Source: CBDFGN01 sp965247065 (GTDB lineage Bacteria > Bacteroidota > Bacteroidia > Cytophagales > Cyclobacteriaceae). Taken from it: a DNA stretch of 64,000 nt. The position numbers and the translations under genes are program-made. Positions 17,130-26,163 of the stretch are shown here, piece after piece. The stretch spans positions 310,001 through 374,000 of the forward strand of contig CBDFGN010000006.1 in assembly GCA_965247065.1 (NCBI GenBank). The letters are read 5' to 3'. Every line of letters begins with the position of its first letter. Positions within the stretch are counted from its first letter, which is position 1. The notes beneath the pieces are model-generated. The model saw only the letters and a list, made by a program, of their open reading frames with translations. It had not been told where the DNA came from and searched no databases.

Positions 17130-20100
17130 ATTCCCACCGCCGGATTACTCAGTTCGGATCCCAATGACATTATTTGTGTTGGAGATAACGTTACTTTTAC
17201 CGCTACTCCCGCTGGAGCGGATAATTACGAATTTTTTGTTGATGCGGCATCGGTTCAGAACGGAGCCAGCGACATGTTCACTACAACCTCCCTAAATAAC
17301 GGAGAGACGGTTACCGTTGAAGTCACGGTAGCGGGTTGTACTGATACTTCTCCGGGGATTACGGTGACCGTAAACCCTGCGGTTTCAATAACCGTGGACA
17401 TGGTGACCAATACCTCAGCGTGTTTAGGTAGCGACGGGGCCATTGATATTTCAGTTGCTGGCGGAAATGGCGTTTATTCCTATCTATGGAGCCCTGACAG
17501 CGAAATGACACAGGATATTTCCGGGAAAATAGCCGGGTTGTACAGCGTCACGGCCACCGATGGTGAAGGTTGTGTTGGCACGGCCAATAATATTGCAATC
17601 AACGATCCACTTCTGCATATGGTTTCAGTGGATGCGATAACTGATGTGAGTTGCAACGGAGGGTCCAATGGGGCTATTGATATAAGTATTTCCGGTAGCG
17701 CCGGTCCATTCACCTATTTGTGGGCACCTGACGGAGAAATAACCCAGGATATCAGTGGAAAGTTGGCGGGAAGTTACGGCGTGACTGTTACGGATGTGCC
17801 CTCAGGATGCGTGACAAGTGTCGGTGGTATAGTGGTTAACCAACCGACCACCATTAAAATTGACAGTGAAGCGTTCACAGATGTTACATGTTTTGGAGCC
17901 TCGGATGGCACCATAACCATCATAGCTAGCGGCGGAACTGCGCCATTGAACTATACCTTAAATCCCGGGGCTATCACGAACGGAACCGGAGTGTTCGGCG
18001 GCTTAGTTCCTAATACGTACGACGTCACAGTGGATGACATCAACAATTGCGGCCCACTAATCAGCTCCAATATTTCCATAGCTTCACCATCGGCAATCAA
18101 TCCGATGCTGATGAGCTCCGATCCCAATGACACTATTTGTATTGGCGCTAGTGTGACTTTTACGGCAACACCAGCTGGGGCCGATATTTACGATTTTTTC
18201 ATAAACCGGAACCTTAATCCTGTGCCCACACAATCCGGGGCTGGTGATATGTTTACCACAACCACCTTGGTTGATGGAGATACAGTCACTGTCGATGTCC
18301 GAATTGGTGTTTGCACGGAGGTTAGCAATGGAATCATTAATACAGTCATAACCACTCCTTCGGTGACACTTACCCAAGACAATATTGGTTGTCTTGGTTC
18401 CCCGGTCACTTTGACCGCCACACTTGGTTTTGACTCATATGAATTCAGAGATGGCATTGCCGGGCCTGTGTTAAGTGGGCCTGGGTCGGCAAACCAATTC
18501 ACGTCAAGCGCCTTCATTGATGGACAAGTAATTGAAGTAGATGCGATGAGCGCCTGCGGCTCAGCTACCGACACAATAATGGTGTCAGTGAGTTCCACAA
18601 TTACACCTTCTATTAATTTGGCCCCTAATCAAAATCCCTCCTGCCCTGGCGATACGGTCATCTTTACTGCCAGCCCCACAGATGGAGGTGCTAGTCCTAC
18701 CTTCAAATGGTTCGTGAACGGAGTTGATCAGGCAGCGGCATCGGACACAATCTTTTCAATAGCCACTCTTTCTGATAGTGATTCTGTAAGCGTGCGGATG
18801 ATCGTGGATACTACTTTAACTTGTGCAGTACCCGACTCCGTCCAGGCGGATTCTGTGATAACCATTCTTCCTTCCACTGACCCCGCTTGCGGAGGGGCGG
18901 CCAATTGCGGCGTTTTCAAGGTCTCAATAGACACCCTGAACCTGGTGAGACCACGTTGCGATGCACCAGACATTGGAGCAGTGACCTTCTTAGTTACCGG
19001 TGGATCGGGTAGCTATACTTTTGTCCTTACCGATAGTGCGGGCTTCAGCCAGGGACTTACCGGCTCCGGGCCATTCGTATTTGCAAGCCTAACGGCTGCC
19101 CAGTATTATTATCAGCTGGACGATGGGTCTAACACCTGCTCATTACCATTTACTCTGGACCAGGAAACAATTGTCCAGGCCACGGCGTCCAATTTTGGAG
19201 ACGTTAGTTGTTTCGGTGATTCCACCGGCACGGCCATAATTAATGCGACTAATTTTAGCGGTGGATCGGTCGAATATTCGTTTGACAACGGCATCATTTA
19301 CCATTCGGTCACTCCAGGCAACCAGGTTTCTAACCTACCTCCAAACGGCACTTATACCCTTCTTGTGAGAGATGACGCCGCTGACGCCTGCCCAGACTCG
19401 GTCCAGGTCACGATCAACAACGCCAATGCAGAGATAACAGCAGCTTTTCAGACTAGCGACGCGTCATGCTCCAACAACGATGGGTCTATTGAAATCAATT
19501 CCACAACCGGCGGAGTGGCCCCGTATACGTATATATTGGATAGTTTGGTGTTTACCTCTTTACCTCCAAACAGTTTATTCGACAGTCTGTCTTCCGGGAC
19601 TCATGTCCTTGAAGTGATCGATGCCATATCGTGTCAGCGCACCTATAATATTGTGATTCCTGGAGCCAGCCTTATCACCTTTGCCACCACGGCCATAGCA
19701 CCAGATTGTTCGGGTACTGGGCAAAACGGTTCCATTACTATTCAGATAGATTCGGTATTTCTGCCTGGCTCATTCGAGGGTGGTATTAGCCCGGATCAGG
19801 CCATCTTACCGCAGTTACAGCCGGTGCCAAACAATGGTCTTTTGGAGTTTTCCGGATTAGGGGGTGGGCAATATTTCGTAACGGTACAGGAGGTAGGAGG
19901 GTGCCTGTCTCAAAGTGTGGTCGATTTGACAGGTGGAGCGGAATTAGTTGATTTTGATCTCCAGACTGTATGTAGCAACGGTTCGCAGGCGGTAGTTCTT
20001 ACCAATATCGTCGGACAGTATGGTTCCCCCCTCACAATAGAGATATTCAAGCTGGGAGAAACGACCGCGGTGGACACCATCGGACTGAGTGAGATCCCCT

Positions 20101-20783
20101 CCGGGGCCTCTTTCTTGATAGAAGGCCGAGGTTTTCTAGAAATCCCCGGCACTTATAATCTACGATTGGTCCAAACTCAAACTGCCTGCACCTTTACCAG
20201 TGTAGAGCAACTCTTTGTAGTTGAACCATCGCTTTCTGCAACAATAGGAGATATCATTATTTCTCTCCCGGATCAATCGACCGGTTTGATCACGGTGACT
20301 GAAATTTCGGGCGGCTTTCCACACTACGTTTCCAGGGCCGAATTGGTTAACCCCACCTTTCCCAATCAATCCTTTCTTACCGATTGGGACACAGTGGAAT
20401 TCAACGATGAAAGCCTGGTATTTGAAATAGTTTACCAAGAGCTCTTTGCGGGCGAATACTTTATTGAAATTATGGATTCGGCAGGATGTTTTGTGGAATT
20501 GGTGGTCCAGCTTGATTTTGATAAATCCCTGTTTGTCCCAAATGTTTTCACTCCCAATGACGATGCGGTAAATGATATTCTATATATCCGGAATCTTCCT
20601 GAGAATACTATTCTAACCATTACAAATCGCTGGGGTCGCATTATTTACCAGGTGACTGATTATCAAAATGATTGGGATGGAGAACAGAACGCCGATGGGG
20701 TATATTTTTATAATCTGGCTATGCCGGGTGGGGAGGAATCTTATTCGGGCTGGATTGAGATCGTAAGAGGGAATAGCCCGTAG
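16506..20783 (+). CDS. Giant gliding-type adhesin, C-terminal fragment with SprB repeats and CHU_C domain
   Basis: 1,425 residues in the frame that continues the fragment starting at 14885. After the remaining A/B repeats come Ig-like units (CVGDNVTFTATPAGADNYEF and a second related one), two SprB repeats (SCNGGSNGAIDISISGSAGP and the unit before it) and further beta-domains. The CHU_C/T9SS type B sorting domain is at the end (VFTPNDDAVNDILYIRNLPE, ITNRWGRIIYQ, WDGEQNADGVYFYNL). Known members are carried by T9SS to the cell surface for gliding or attachment. The ATG at 16506 is not a real start; it lies just past the frameshift. The gene ends 11 bp from the convergent acyl-CoA reductase. Confidence 0.88.
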   Translation: MTVEGQLGVCTTPMTGSVTINLLPDPVAYNITTASPQLVCSGDDVTLDLDNSDPGTTYEILVNGVPSGTTAPGIAGPLSITLPGASFADTDVLTIEGQIGTCATPMTGSVTISLLPDPTAQNITTADPLDVCTGDDAVIDLDGSEVGVTYEILVNGVPSGTTAPGTGAAISITLPSASFADTDVLTVEGQLGVCTTPMTGSVTINLLPIPTAGLLSSDPNDIICVGDNVTFTATPAGADNYEFFVDAASVQNGASDMFTTTSLNNGETVTVEVTVAGCTDTSPGITVTVNPAVSITVDMVTNTSACLGSDGAIDISVAGGNGVYSYLWSPDSEMTQDISGKIAGLYSVTATDGEGCVGTANNIAINDPLLHMVSVDAITDVSCNGGSNGAIDISISGSAGPFTYLWAPDGEITQDISGKLAGSYGVTVTDVPSGCVTSVGGIVVNQPTTIKIDSEAFTDVTCFGASDGTITIIASGGTAPLNYTLNPGAITNGTGVFGGLVPNTYDVTVDDINNCGPLISSNISIASPSAINPMLMSSDPNDTICIGASVTFTATPAGADIYDFFINRNLNPVPTQSGAGDMFTTTTLVDGDTVTVDVRIGVCTEVSNGIINTVITTPSVTLTQDNIGCLGSPVTLTATLGFDSYEFRDGIAGPVLSGPGSANQFTSSAFIDGQVIEVDAMSACGSATDTIMVSVSSTITPSINLAPNQNPSCPGDTVIFTASPTDGGASPTFKWFVNGVDQAAASDTIFSIATLSDSDSVSVRMIVDTTLTCAVPDSVQADSVITILPSTDPACGGAANCGVFKVSIDTLNLVRPRCDAPDIGAVTFLVTGGSGSYTFVLTDSAGFSQGLTGSGPFVFASLTAAQYYYQLDDGSNTCSLPFTLDQETIVQATASNFGDVSCFGDSTGTAIINATNFSGGSVEYSFDNGIIYHSVTPGNQVSNLPPNGTYTLLVRDDAADACPDSVQVTINNANAEITAAFQTSDASCSNNDGSIEINSTTGGVAPYTYILDSLVFTSLPPNSLFDSLSSGTHVLEVIDAISCQRTYNIVIPGASLITFATTAIAPDCSGTGQNGSITIQIDSVFLPGSFEGGISPDQAILPQLQPVPNNGLLEFSGLGGGQYFVTVQEVGGCLSQSVVDLTGGAELVDFDLQTVCSNGSQAVVLTNIVGQYGSPLTIEIFKLGETTAVDTIGLSEIPSGASFLIEGRGFLEIPGTYNLRLVQTQTACTFTSVEQLFVVEPSLSATIGDIIISLPDQSTGLITVTEISGGFPHYVSRAELVNPTFPNQSFLTDWDTVEFNDESLVFEIVYQELFAGEYFIEIMDSAGCFVELVVQLDFDKSLFVPNVFTPNDDAVNDILYIRNLPENTILTITNRWGRIIYQVTDYQNDWDGEQNADGVYFYNLAMPGGEESYSGWIEIVRGNSP

Positions 20784-20794
20784 ACAATTCGCAA

Positions 20795-21805
20795 TTACAA
20801 CTCCTGCAAAAACTTCATAGTGTCCATTCCATCTGCGTAGTCCCAAAGATGGGGGAATTGAGCCCGGCCAAAGGCCACCGAACCCTCGACCAGACCCTGG
20901 CTGGCCACAATACATTGAATTCTGTTCCAATCCGATTTGAGCTTGGACTTCAGATCTTTCTGATTTTCGTATTCCTGGCTGAAAACGACCGCAATGGGCG
21001 CTACCAGTTCCTCTTCCGGCTTTATCAACACAAATCCGGTGTCAAGGTGGTACTGTGCAGTGACCCGGTAGATCGCTTTCTGGTAATTGTAGTTATTGAC
21101 GTACTTGCGATGATGCACCACTTCCCTAAAGCCCTCCATGCAATCGATTAAGGGGTTGAAATCATAACCGGCAGGCACATATATCTTGGACACGTTCCGG
21201 CAACCCAGCCCAAAATAAAGAAAGATGTCATCGCCCAACGAGGTTAGCTGCTGCTCGGTTTCGCTTCCGGTAAGGACGGCACAAGAAGTCCGGTTCTTGC
21301 GAATGAGAGCTGGGATGTCCCGGAAGTTATATTCGAAGTAACGGGAGGTATTGTCGCTGCCAGTCGCAATCACCGCATCAATGGAAGGTATTTCGCTGAC
21401 GACCTTAATATTGCCAGACATCTCGGGTTGAATTCTACCGAGACGATCAATTATGAACGAAAAAAGAGAACTATCTTGAGAACTTAATTTGACCTGGGCA
21501 ACATGACCTGAAATTAGGGCGCACAATAGATCATGGAAACCGACCAATGGTATATTGCCGGCCATGATAATGCCAACTTGTTTTGACCTGCTGGTTTCAA
21601 TATTATATTTTTCAGCCCATTTTTCAAGGTTGTCCCGGTTCAGGATCTCCACCAGGCTTTTGAGCGCAGTTTGCACGCTTTGACCCGAGAACCAGGCGTT
21701 TTGGTTGTTGGCCGCGGTAGTTATAGGATTCAATTGTCGCCTGTCAAGGGTCTGAATGTAGTCTCCTAACTCACTGAAGGTCTCTATTCTTTGGTTTAAA
21801 TTCAT
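20795..21805 (-). CDS. Acyl-CoA reductase (LuxC-like)
   Basis: 336 residues, aldehyde-dehydrogenase superfamily branch of LuxC. Visible: NIPLVGFHDLLCALISGHVA near 84, IATGSDNTSRYFEYNF near 146, and the catalytic Cys202 in YFGLGCRNVSKIYVP. Reduces acyl-CoA or acyl thioesters to aldehydes with NADPH; shorter than LuxC of luminous bacteria (~480). In Bacteroidota it is regularly found beside a ferredoxin gene, as here (divergent, 121 bp apart). The physiological substrate is unknown. Confidence 0.88.
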   Translation of the reverse strand: MNLNQRIETFSELGDYIQTLDRRQLNPITTAANNQNAWFSGQSVQTALKSLVEILNRDNLEKWAEKYNIETSRSKQVGIIMAGNIPLVGFHDLLCALISGHVAQVKLSSQDSSLFSFIIDRLGRIQPEMSGNIKVVSEIPSIDAVIATGSDNTSRYFEYNFRDIPALIRKNRTSCAVLTGSETEQQLTSLGDDIFLYFGLGCRNVSKIYVPAGYDFNPLIDCMEGFREVVHHRKYVNNYNYQKAIYRVTAQYHLDTGFVLIKPEEELVAPIAVVFSQEYENQKDLKSKLKSDWNRIQCIVASQGLVEGSVAFGRAQFPHLWDYADGMDTMKFLQEL

Positions 21806-21926
21806 GACTAACTCATTGCAAAAAATAGTTTGGATGTTATCTTTGGCCTTCGATGAAGTTCAGCCCTCCTATATTGTTCCATAACATGGTTGGAGGATTT
21901 AAGTTTAAAGAAATAATAGTACTAGC

Positions 21927-22274
21927 ATGGCTATAATGATAACAGACGAATGCATCAACTGTGGTGCCTGTGAACCAGAGTGCCCAAACACCGCTATTTA
22001 TGAGGGTGGTGTGGAATGGACCTGGGCTGGAGGTACGATTCTTTCCGGTGAGGTTACGATTTCCGATGGTACACTTGTTGATGCCGATACCGAACAAGCG
22101 CCCGTCTCGGATGAATTCTATTACATTGTGACTTCCAAATGTACCGAATGCAACGGTTTTCACGAAGAGCCGCAATGTGCCGCTGTTTGTCCGGTTGATT
22201 GCTGTATTCCGGATCCCGACCACGAAGAGACTGAGGAAGTACTTCTGGGAAAAAAGGATTTTATGCACGAATAA
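21927..22274 (+). CDS. 4Fe-4S dicluster ferredoxin
   Basis: 115 residues. First cluster motif CINCGACEPECP at 9-20; second set CTECNGFHEEPQCAAVCP with a long insertion, as in the Azotobacter/Chromatium-type (Alvin) 2[4Fe-4S] ferredoxins. Acidic C-terminus. Cytoplasmic low-potential electron carrier. Divergent from acyl-CoA reductase, with a shared 121-bp region, which suggests joint control; it may supply electrons to a neighbouring pathway. It is followed by an intrinsic terminator at 22296, so it is a single-gene transcript. Confidence 0.92.
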   Translation: MAIMITDECINCGACEPECPNTAIYEGGVEWTWAGGTILSGEVTISDGTLVDADTEQAPVSDEFYYIVTSKCTECNGFHEEPQCAAVCPVDCCIPDPDHEETEEVLLGKKDFMHE

Positions 22275-22295
22275 GAGGCCAAATTAACTTGCAAC

Positions 22296-22327
22296 AAAGA
22301 TCAGTCGGTTGCGGTTGGTCTTTTTTT
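22296..22327 (+). terminator. Intrinsic terminator of the ferredoxin gene
   Basis: AAAGATCA pairs with TGGTCTTT (one G-T wobble) across a short loop and runs into seven T. It lies 21 bp after the ferredoxin stop. Confidence 0.8.
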
Positions 22328-22380
22328 GTTTAAGACACCGGGGCCGAATTGCCGGTGAAATTTGAAGTAGCCTCATCGGT

Positions 22381-23286
22381 TCATTTCATTTTTGCTCGTT
22401 TGATGAGGTAGGCCGTTAGCACCTTATCATAGGGATCTTTGATATCGGCCTCAATGAAGTCGATCTTGAATTGGTTACATTTCAATTTCAGGTCCAGGTA
22501 GTACTTGGACATGTGCTCACGGTAGGAGTCCCGGATCAGGGAAGGCTTTAATCTCAATCTCTCGCCACTTTCCAGATCGATGAACTCGTATGGGCGGTCT
22601 TCAAACCCAAATTCCAATTCGGTATTCTTGTCGGTGACATGAAAAAGCAGGACTTCGTGCTTATTATGTTTCAAATGTTGCAAGGCCGAAAACACCTCGG
22701 CTTGGTCAGTCTGGTTTTGGAACATGTCACTGAAAATCACAACCAGGGATCTTTTGTGGATCTTGTCCGCGATTCCATGCAACACCGAAGAAACCGAGGT
22801 CTTTTTGTTTTGAGGCTTATCCTTAAGTAGTTTTTCTAGTAGCAGCAACAACTTATGTGCATGAGTAGGCGTGGATTTAACAGGGGTCTGAATCTCGATT
22901 TGATCGGAAAATGTAAAAATGCCCACAGCGTCGCGCTGTTTCTGTAACAAATAGGTCAACGCAGCCGCTGTGAAAATGCTAAACCGAACCTTGTTATTTT
23001 CACCCAAGGGGTAATACATCGAAGATGAGTTGTCCAGCACCAAGTAACATCTGAGATTGGTCTCCTCCTCATATCTTTTGGTATAAAGCCGGTCCGTTTT
23101 GGCATATACTTTCCAATCGATATGTCGTGTGCTCTCCCCGGTATTGTACAATCTGTGCTCGGCAAATTCGACAGAAAAACCATGGTAGGGTGACTTATGA
23201 AGACCCGTGAAAAAACCTTCAACCATCTGTCGGGCCAATAGTTCCAGATTCTCAAATTCCCGGATATTATTTATATCGATTTTCAT
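22381..23286 (-). CDS. DUF58 protein with von Willebrand A-like domain
   Basis: 301 residues. DUF58 opening (GFSVEFAEHRLYNTGESTRH, IDWKVYAKTDRLYTKRYEEE) followed by a vWA-like domain with MIDAS motif LDNSSSM near 107 and a C-terminal part ending in the basic LIKRAKMK. Such proteins usually partner a MoxR AAA ATPase encoded beside them; here no moxR adjoins and the gene stands alone between two plus-strand genes. Cytoplasmic, no membrane segment. Probably part of a MoxR-type chaperone system whose ATPase is elsewhere. Confidence 0.88.
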   Translation of the reverse strand: MKIDINNIREFENLELLARQMVEGFFTGLHKSPYHGFSVEFAEHRLYNTGESTRHIDWKVYAKTDRLYTKRYEEETNLRCYLVLDNSSSMYYPLGENNKVRFSIFTAAALTYLLQKQRDAVGIFTFSDQIEIQTPVKSTPTHAHKLLLLLEKLLKDKPQNKKTSVSSVLHGIADKIHKRSLVVIFSDMFQNQTDQAEVFSALQHLKHNKHEVLLFHVTDKNTELEFGFEDRPYEFIDLESGERLRLKPSLIRDSYREHMSKYYLDLKLKCNQFKIDFIEADIKDPYDKVLTAYLIKRAKMK

Positions 23287-23343
23287 CCTTCTGAGTATCA
23301 GTTATGTCCCTGCCGAAATGGCGGCCAAAAAATAAGGCTCTAC

Positions 23344-23375
23344 TTGCTTTAATGAAAATTATTATACTATATTTA
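23344..23375 (+). promoter_or_regulatory. Candidate promoter of the PUR-family gene
   Basis: TTG at 23344-23346, 21-nt spacer, TATATTTA at 23368-23375, one mismatch from TAnnTTTG. It lies 65 bp before the GTG start at 23441. Confidence 0.45.
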
Positions 23376-23440
23376 ACCAAGTATTGGCTGGAAAAATTGC
23401 TCCGGCACCCTAATTACTAACGAATTTAACCATAAGGATT

Positions 23441-23803
23441 GTGGAAGAGAACAAGGAAGTTGTACGGGAAGAAATTTATTCCCAAAGAGTCCGTGCAGGA
23501 AAGAGAACTTATTTCTTTGACGTGAAGTCCACTCGCTCCAATGATTACTACCTCACGATCACTGAAAGTAAAAGAAAATATCGTGATGACGGTTATTTCT
23601 ACGAAAAACACAAAATTTTTCTCTACAAAGAGGACTTCAACAAATTCCTTGACGCCTTACGGGGAACACTGGACCATGTTAAGACGGAGCTGTTACCGGA
23701 AGTGGATTTTAGCCAATTTGACAAGGTTGAAGAGCAAAGGGAGGTTGTAGCAACTTCTACTAAAGGCGAAAACAATGTGGATGACGAACTGAAGTGGGAT
23801 TAG
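23441..23803 (+). CDS. PUR-family (DUF3276) nucleic-acid-binding protein
   Basis: 120 residues, GTG start. Contains the PUR repeat (YSQRVRAGKRTYFFDVKSTR, YYLTITESKRKYRDDGYFYE, KHKIFLYKEDFNKFLDAL) found in bacterial single-repeat Pur-alpha-like proteins, which dimerise and bind DNA and RNA; characterised relatives in Borrelia act as regulators. The C-terminal ~25 residues are acidic and probably disordered. Near-universal in Bacteroidota. It has its own terminator at 23829, so it is a monocistronic transcript. Confidence 0.88.
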   Translation: MEENKEVVREEIYSQRVRAGKRTYFFDVKSTRSNDYYLTITESKRKYRDDGYFYEKHKIFLYKEDFNKFLDALRGTLDHVKTELLPEVDFSQFDKVEEQREVVATSTKGENNVDDELKWD

Positions 23804-23828
23804 CCACTTCGAATATCTAACCCAATTG

Positions 23829-23864
23829 TCAAAGCTCTTGATTAAATCAAGGGCTTTGATTTTT
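23829..23864 (+). terminator. Intrinsic terminator of the PUR-family gene
   Basis: A 14-bp stem (TCAAAGCTCTTGAT with ATCAAGGGCTTTGA, one wobble), three-base loop TAA, then TTTTT. The hairpin covers the region in which a longer reading of the next gene would start, so it also decides that gene's start. Confidence 0.88.
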
Positions 23865-23879
23865 CAGACCAATTCACCA

Positions 23880-24971
23880 ATGAGAATCCGAACCGTTGCT
23901 TTGGCCATCGGGATAATTGGCCTGTTCTTACTAGCGATTTGGTATTTTTCGGCCATCTTCTGGTATATCATTATCTCACTGGTTCTGGCAACCATTCTCC
24001 GGTCCTTAACCAACCATATCAACCAAACCCAAATATTTAATTTCAGCGTTCCACGGATTTTTGGTGTTTTGATATCGTTTATGGTTTTGATTGTTTTTAT
24101 CGCGGCTTTGGTAATCGTTTTCTTGCCGTTGATCTCAGAGCAAGTCCAGAATTTGGCTAATCTGAACTGGCATAATTTATATGACAAAGTCACTGACCCG
24201 GTTGAGGCCGTGGAGGAATTTTTGATCTCAAATAATCTTTCTGACGAACCTCCGGGCTTCCTAACCAATAATATCTGGACCGCCATCACTGGATTCGCCG
24301 GAAGTACCAATCTTAGGATTGTCATAAATAACACCCTTAAAGTTGCGACCGGCTTTTTCATAGGGGTCTTGGCTGTGACCTTTATTACGTTCATGTTGCT
24401 GTACGAGAAGGGATTGCTTAAAAGAGTGCTAATCGGAATGATACCAAATCAGTACTTCGAGCTTCTCATTGCCGCAGTATACAAAATCGAAAAACTCTTG
24501 TCCAACTACCTGTTAGGTCTGTTCCTTCAAATCATTTCAATTTTTACAATGGCCGCCCTTGGACTAAGCATTTTTGGTATCAAGTATGCCTTGAGCATTG
24601 CACTCTTTGCCGCAGTGGCTAATCTGATACCTTACGCTGGCCCCCTTCTGGGGGCTATCTTCGGCATCGCCGTGGGCCTTTCAACTGGCGACGTACTTCT
24701 GGCTTCTCAAGAATCTTTAGTGAAGATTATTGGGATAATCTCGGTTTTTATTGCGATCCAGATCACCGACAACCTGGTAATCCAGCCTGTGATTTTCTCC
24801 AAAAGTGTAATGGCTCATCCGTTGGAAATATTTGTAATCATATTTGCGGGTGCAACCGTTGGAGGAATAGTGGGAATGATCATAGCCATTCCGACTTACA
24901 CAATTCTAACGGTCAGTGTTTTGGAGCTCTTTCATGGCTACAAACAGTATCATATCTTCAGAACCTCCTAA
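23880..24971 (+). CDS. AI-2E family transporter-like membrane protein
   Basis: 363 residues from ATG at 23880. The reading frame extends 18 codons upstream to a TTG, but that stretch is the terminator hairpin of the preceding gene, so the ATG (MRIRTVALAIGIIGLFLL) is preferred. About eight hydrophobic segments, a periplasmic region around 100-150 (VTDPVEAVEEFLISNNLSDE) and family C-terminal motifs NLIPYAGPLLGAIFG and DNLVIQPVIFSKSVMAHPL. The family includes the AI-2 exporter TqsA and Na+/H+ antiporters, so the substrate cannot be told from sequence. It precedes ychF by 9 bp. Confidence 0.88.
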   Translation: MRIRTVALAIGIIGLFLLAIWYFSAIFWYIIISLVLATILRSLTNHINQTQIFNFSVPRIFGVLISFMVLIVFIAALVIVFLPLISEQVQNLANLNWHNLYDKVTDPVEAVEEFLISNNLSDEPPGFLTNNIWTAITGFAGSTNLRIVINNTLKVATGFFIGVLAVTFITFMLLYEKGLLKRVLIGMIPNQYFELLIAAVYKIEKLLSNYLLGLFLQIISIFTMAALGLSIFGIKYALSIALFAAVANLIPYAGPLLGAIFGIAVGLSTGDVLLASQESLVKIIGIISVFIAIQITDNLVIQPVIFSKSVMAHPLEIFVIIFAGATVGGIVGMIIAIPTYTILTVSVLELFHGYKQYHIFRTS

Positions 24972-24980
24972 CTTCACTCA

Positions 24981-26075
24981 ATGTCGCTTCAATGTGGGAT
25001 CGTCGGCTTACCTAATGTGGGCAAGTCCACCTTATTTAATGCCTTATCCAGCGCCAGGGCCGAAGTAGCTAATTATCCTTTTTGCACAATAGAACCTAAC
25101 GTAGGGGTCATAACAGTGCCCGACCCGCGCCTGATAGCTTTGAGTAACCTGGTTAAACCATCCAGGACTACCTCCACAGTAATTGAGTTCGTGGATATTG
25201 CGGGACTGGTGAAGGGCGCCAGCCAAGGTGAAGGGTTGGGTAATCGTTTTCTAGCCAATATTCGGGACGTGGATGCCATAATTCATGTTTTACGATGCTT
25301 TGAGGATCCCAATATTGCGCATGTGGCCGGCCGCATAAATCCGGTCTTTGACAAAGAAGTGGTTGAGGCGGAACTTCAACTAAAGGATTTGGAAACCCTG
25401 GATAAAAGACTGCTGAAACTTGAGAGCGTGGCCAAATCGGGAGATGTAAAGGCCAGGAAAGAACAGGCGCTTGTATTATCTTTTAAGGAGAAGTTGGAAT
25501 CAGGCCAGAACACGCGGTCCTTCGGAGGATCCCAGGCGGAGCTAGAGTTGATCAACGACCTACAGTTGCTAACTGCCAAACCGGTTATCTATCTAGCTAA
25601 TGTGGACGAAGCCGCCATCCTCGACCGGAACCACTATGTAGAACAATTGGAAACAGCCGTCCAAAACGAAGACGCCCAAGTGATAACAATCTGCGCCTCA
25701 TTGGAATCGCAGATCGCTGAATTGGATCCAGAAGAACAGAATATGTTCCTGGCCGAGTTCGGGCTGGTAGAGTCTGGGCTGAATCGCCTGATCAAAGCGT
25801 CCTACGATCTACTGGACCTCATTACCTATTTTACGGCAAGCCCCAAAGAAGTAAGAGCATGGACGATAACCCGGGGGTTGAAAGCACTCAGGGCTGCTGG
25901 TGAGATCCATACCGACTTTGAGCGGGGTTTCATAAAGGCTGAGGTGATCAAGCTGTCAGATTACCAAAAGTACAAAACGGAGGCTGCTTGTAAGGAGGCG
26001 GGTAAAATGCATTTACAGGGAAAAGAATATGTTGTTGAGGATGGGGACGTGATACTGTTCAGATTTAATGTCTAA
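24981..26075 (+). CDS. ychF: Redox-regulated ribosome-binding ATPase YchF
   Basis: 364 residues, the normal length. Obg-family GTPase fold with P-loop GLPNVGKST (8-16), switch EFVDIAGLVKGASQGEGLGN, then NVDEAA in place of NKxD, which accounts for ATP preference, a helical hairpin insert (130-190) and a C-terminal TGS domain (YFTASPKEVRAWTITRG, HTDFERGFIKAEVI, EYVVEDGDVILFRFNV). Binds ribosomes in the cytoplasm and is linked to stress and redox control. Terminator follows directly. Confidence 0.96.
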   Translation: MSLQCGIVGLPNVGKSTLFNALSSARAEVANYPFCTIEPNVGVITVPDPRLIALSNLVKPSRTTSTVIEFVDIAGLVKGASQGEGLGNRFLANIRDVDAIIHVLRCFEDPNIAHVAGRINPVFDKEVVEAELQLKDLETLDKRLLKLESVAKSGDVKARKEQALVLSFKEKLESGQNTRSFGGSQAELELINDLQLLTAKPVIYLANVDEAAILDRNHYVEQLETAVQNEDAQVITICASLESQIAELDPEEQNMFLAEFGLVESGLNRLIKASYDLLDLITYFTASPKEVRAWTITRGLKALRAAGEIHTDFERGFIKAEVIKLSDYQKYKTEAACKEAGKMHLQGKEYVVEDGDVILFRFNV

Positions 26076-26098
26076 ACCCTAGCCTCCGGGTTTTTTTT
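26074..26098 (+). terminator. Intrinsic terminator of ychF
   Basis: AAACCC and GGGTTT pair across an 8-nt loop, followed by T to 26098. The hairpin overlaps the last bases of the ychF stop codon. Confidence 0.75.
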
Positions 26099-26163
26099 AG
26101 CGAAAAAATATTTTTATCTTAATTGGGTAGGTCAGCTATTTTTTAGGGCTATTCTGGTGTATT

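Noticed and set aside
21837..22268. Minus-strand 143-codon frame over the ferredoxin
   Set aside because: Antisense shadow; the plus strand has both cluster motifs and its own terminator.
26076..26163. CRISPR repeat next to cas6
   Set aside because: Only the ychF terminator and an AT-rich stretch; no repeated unit.
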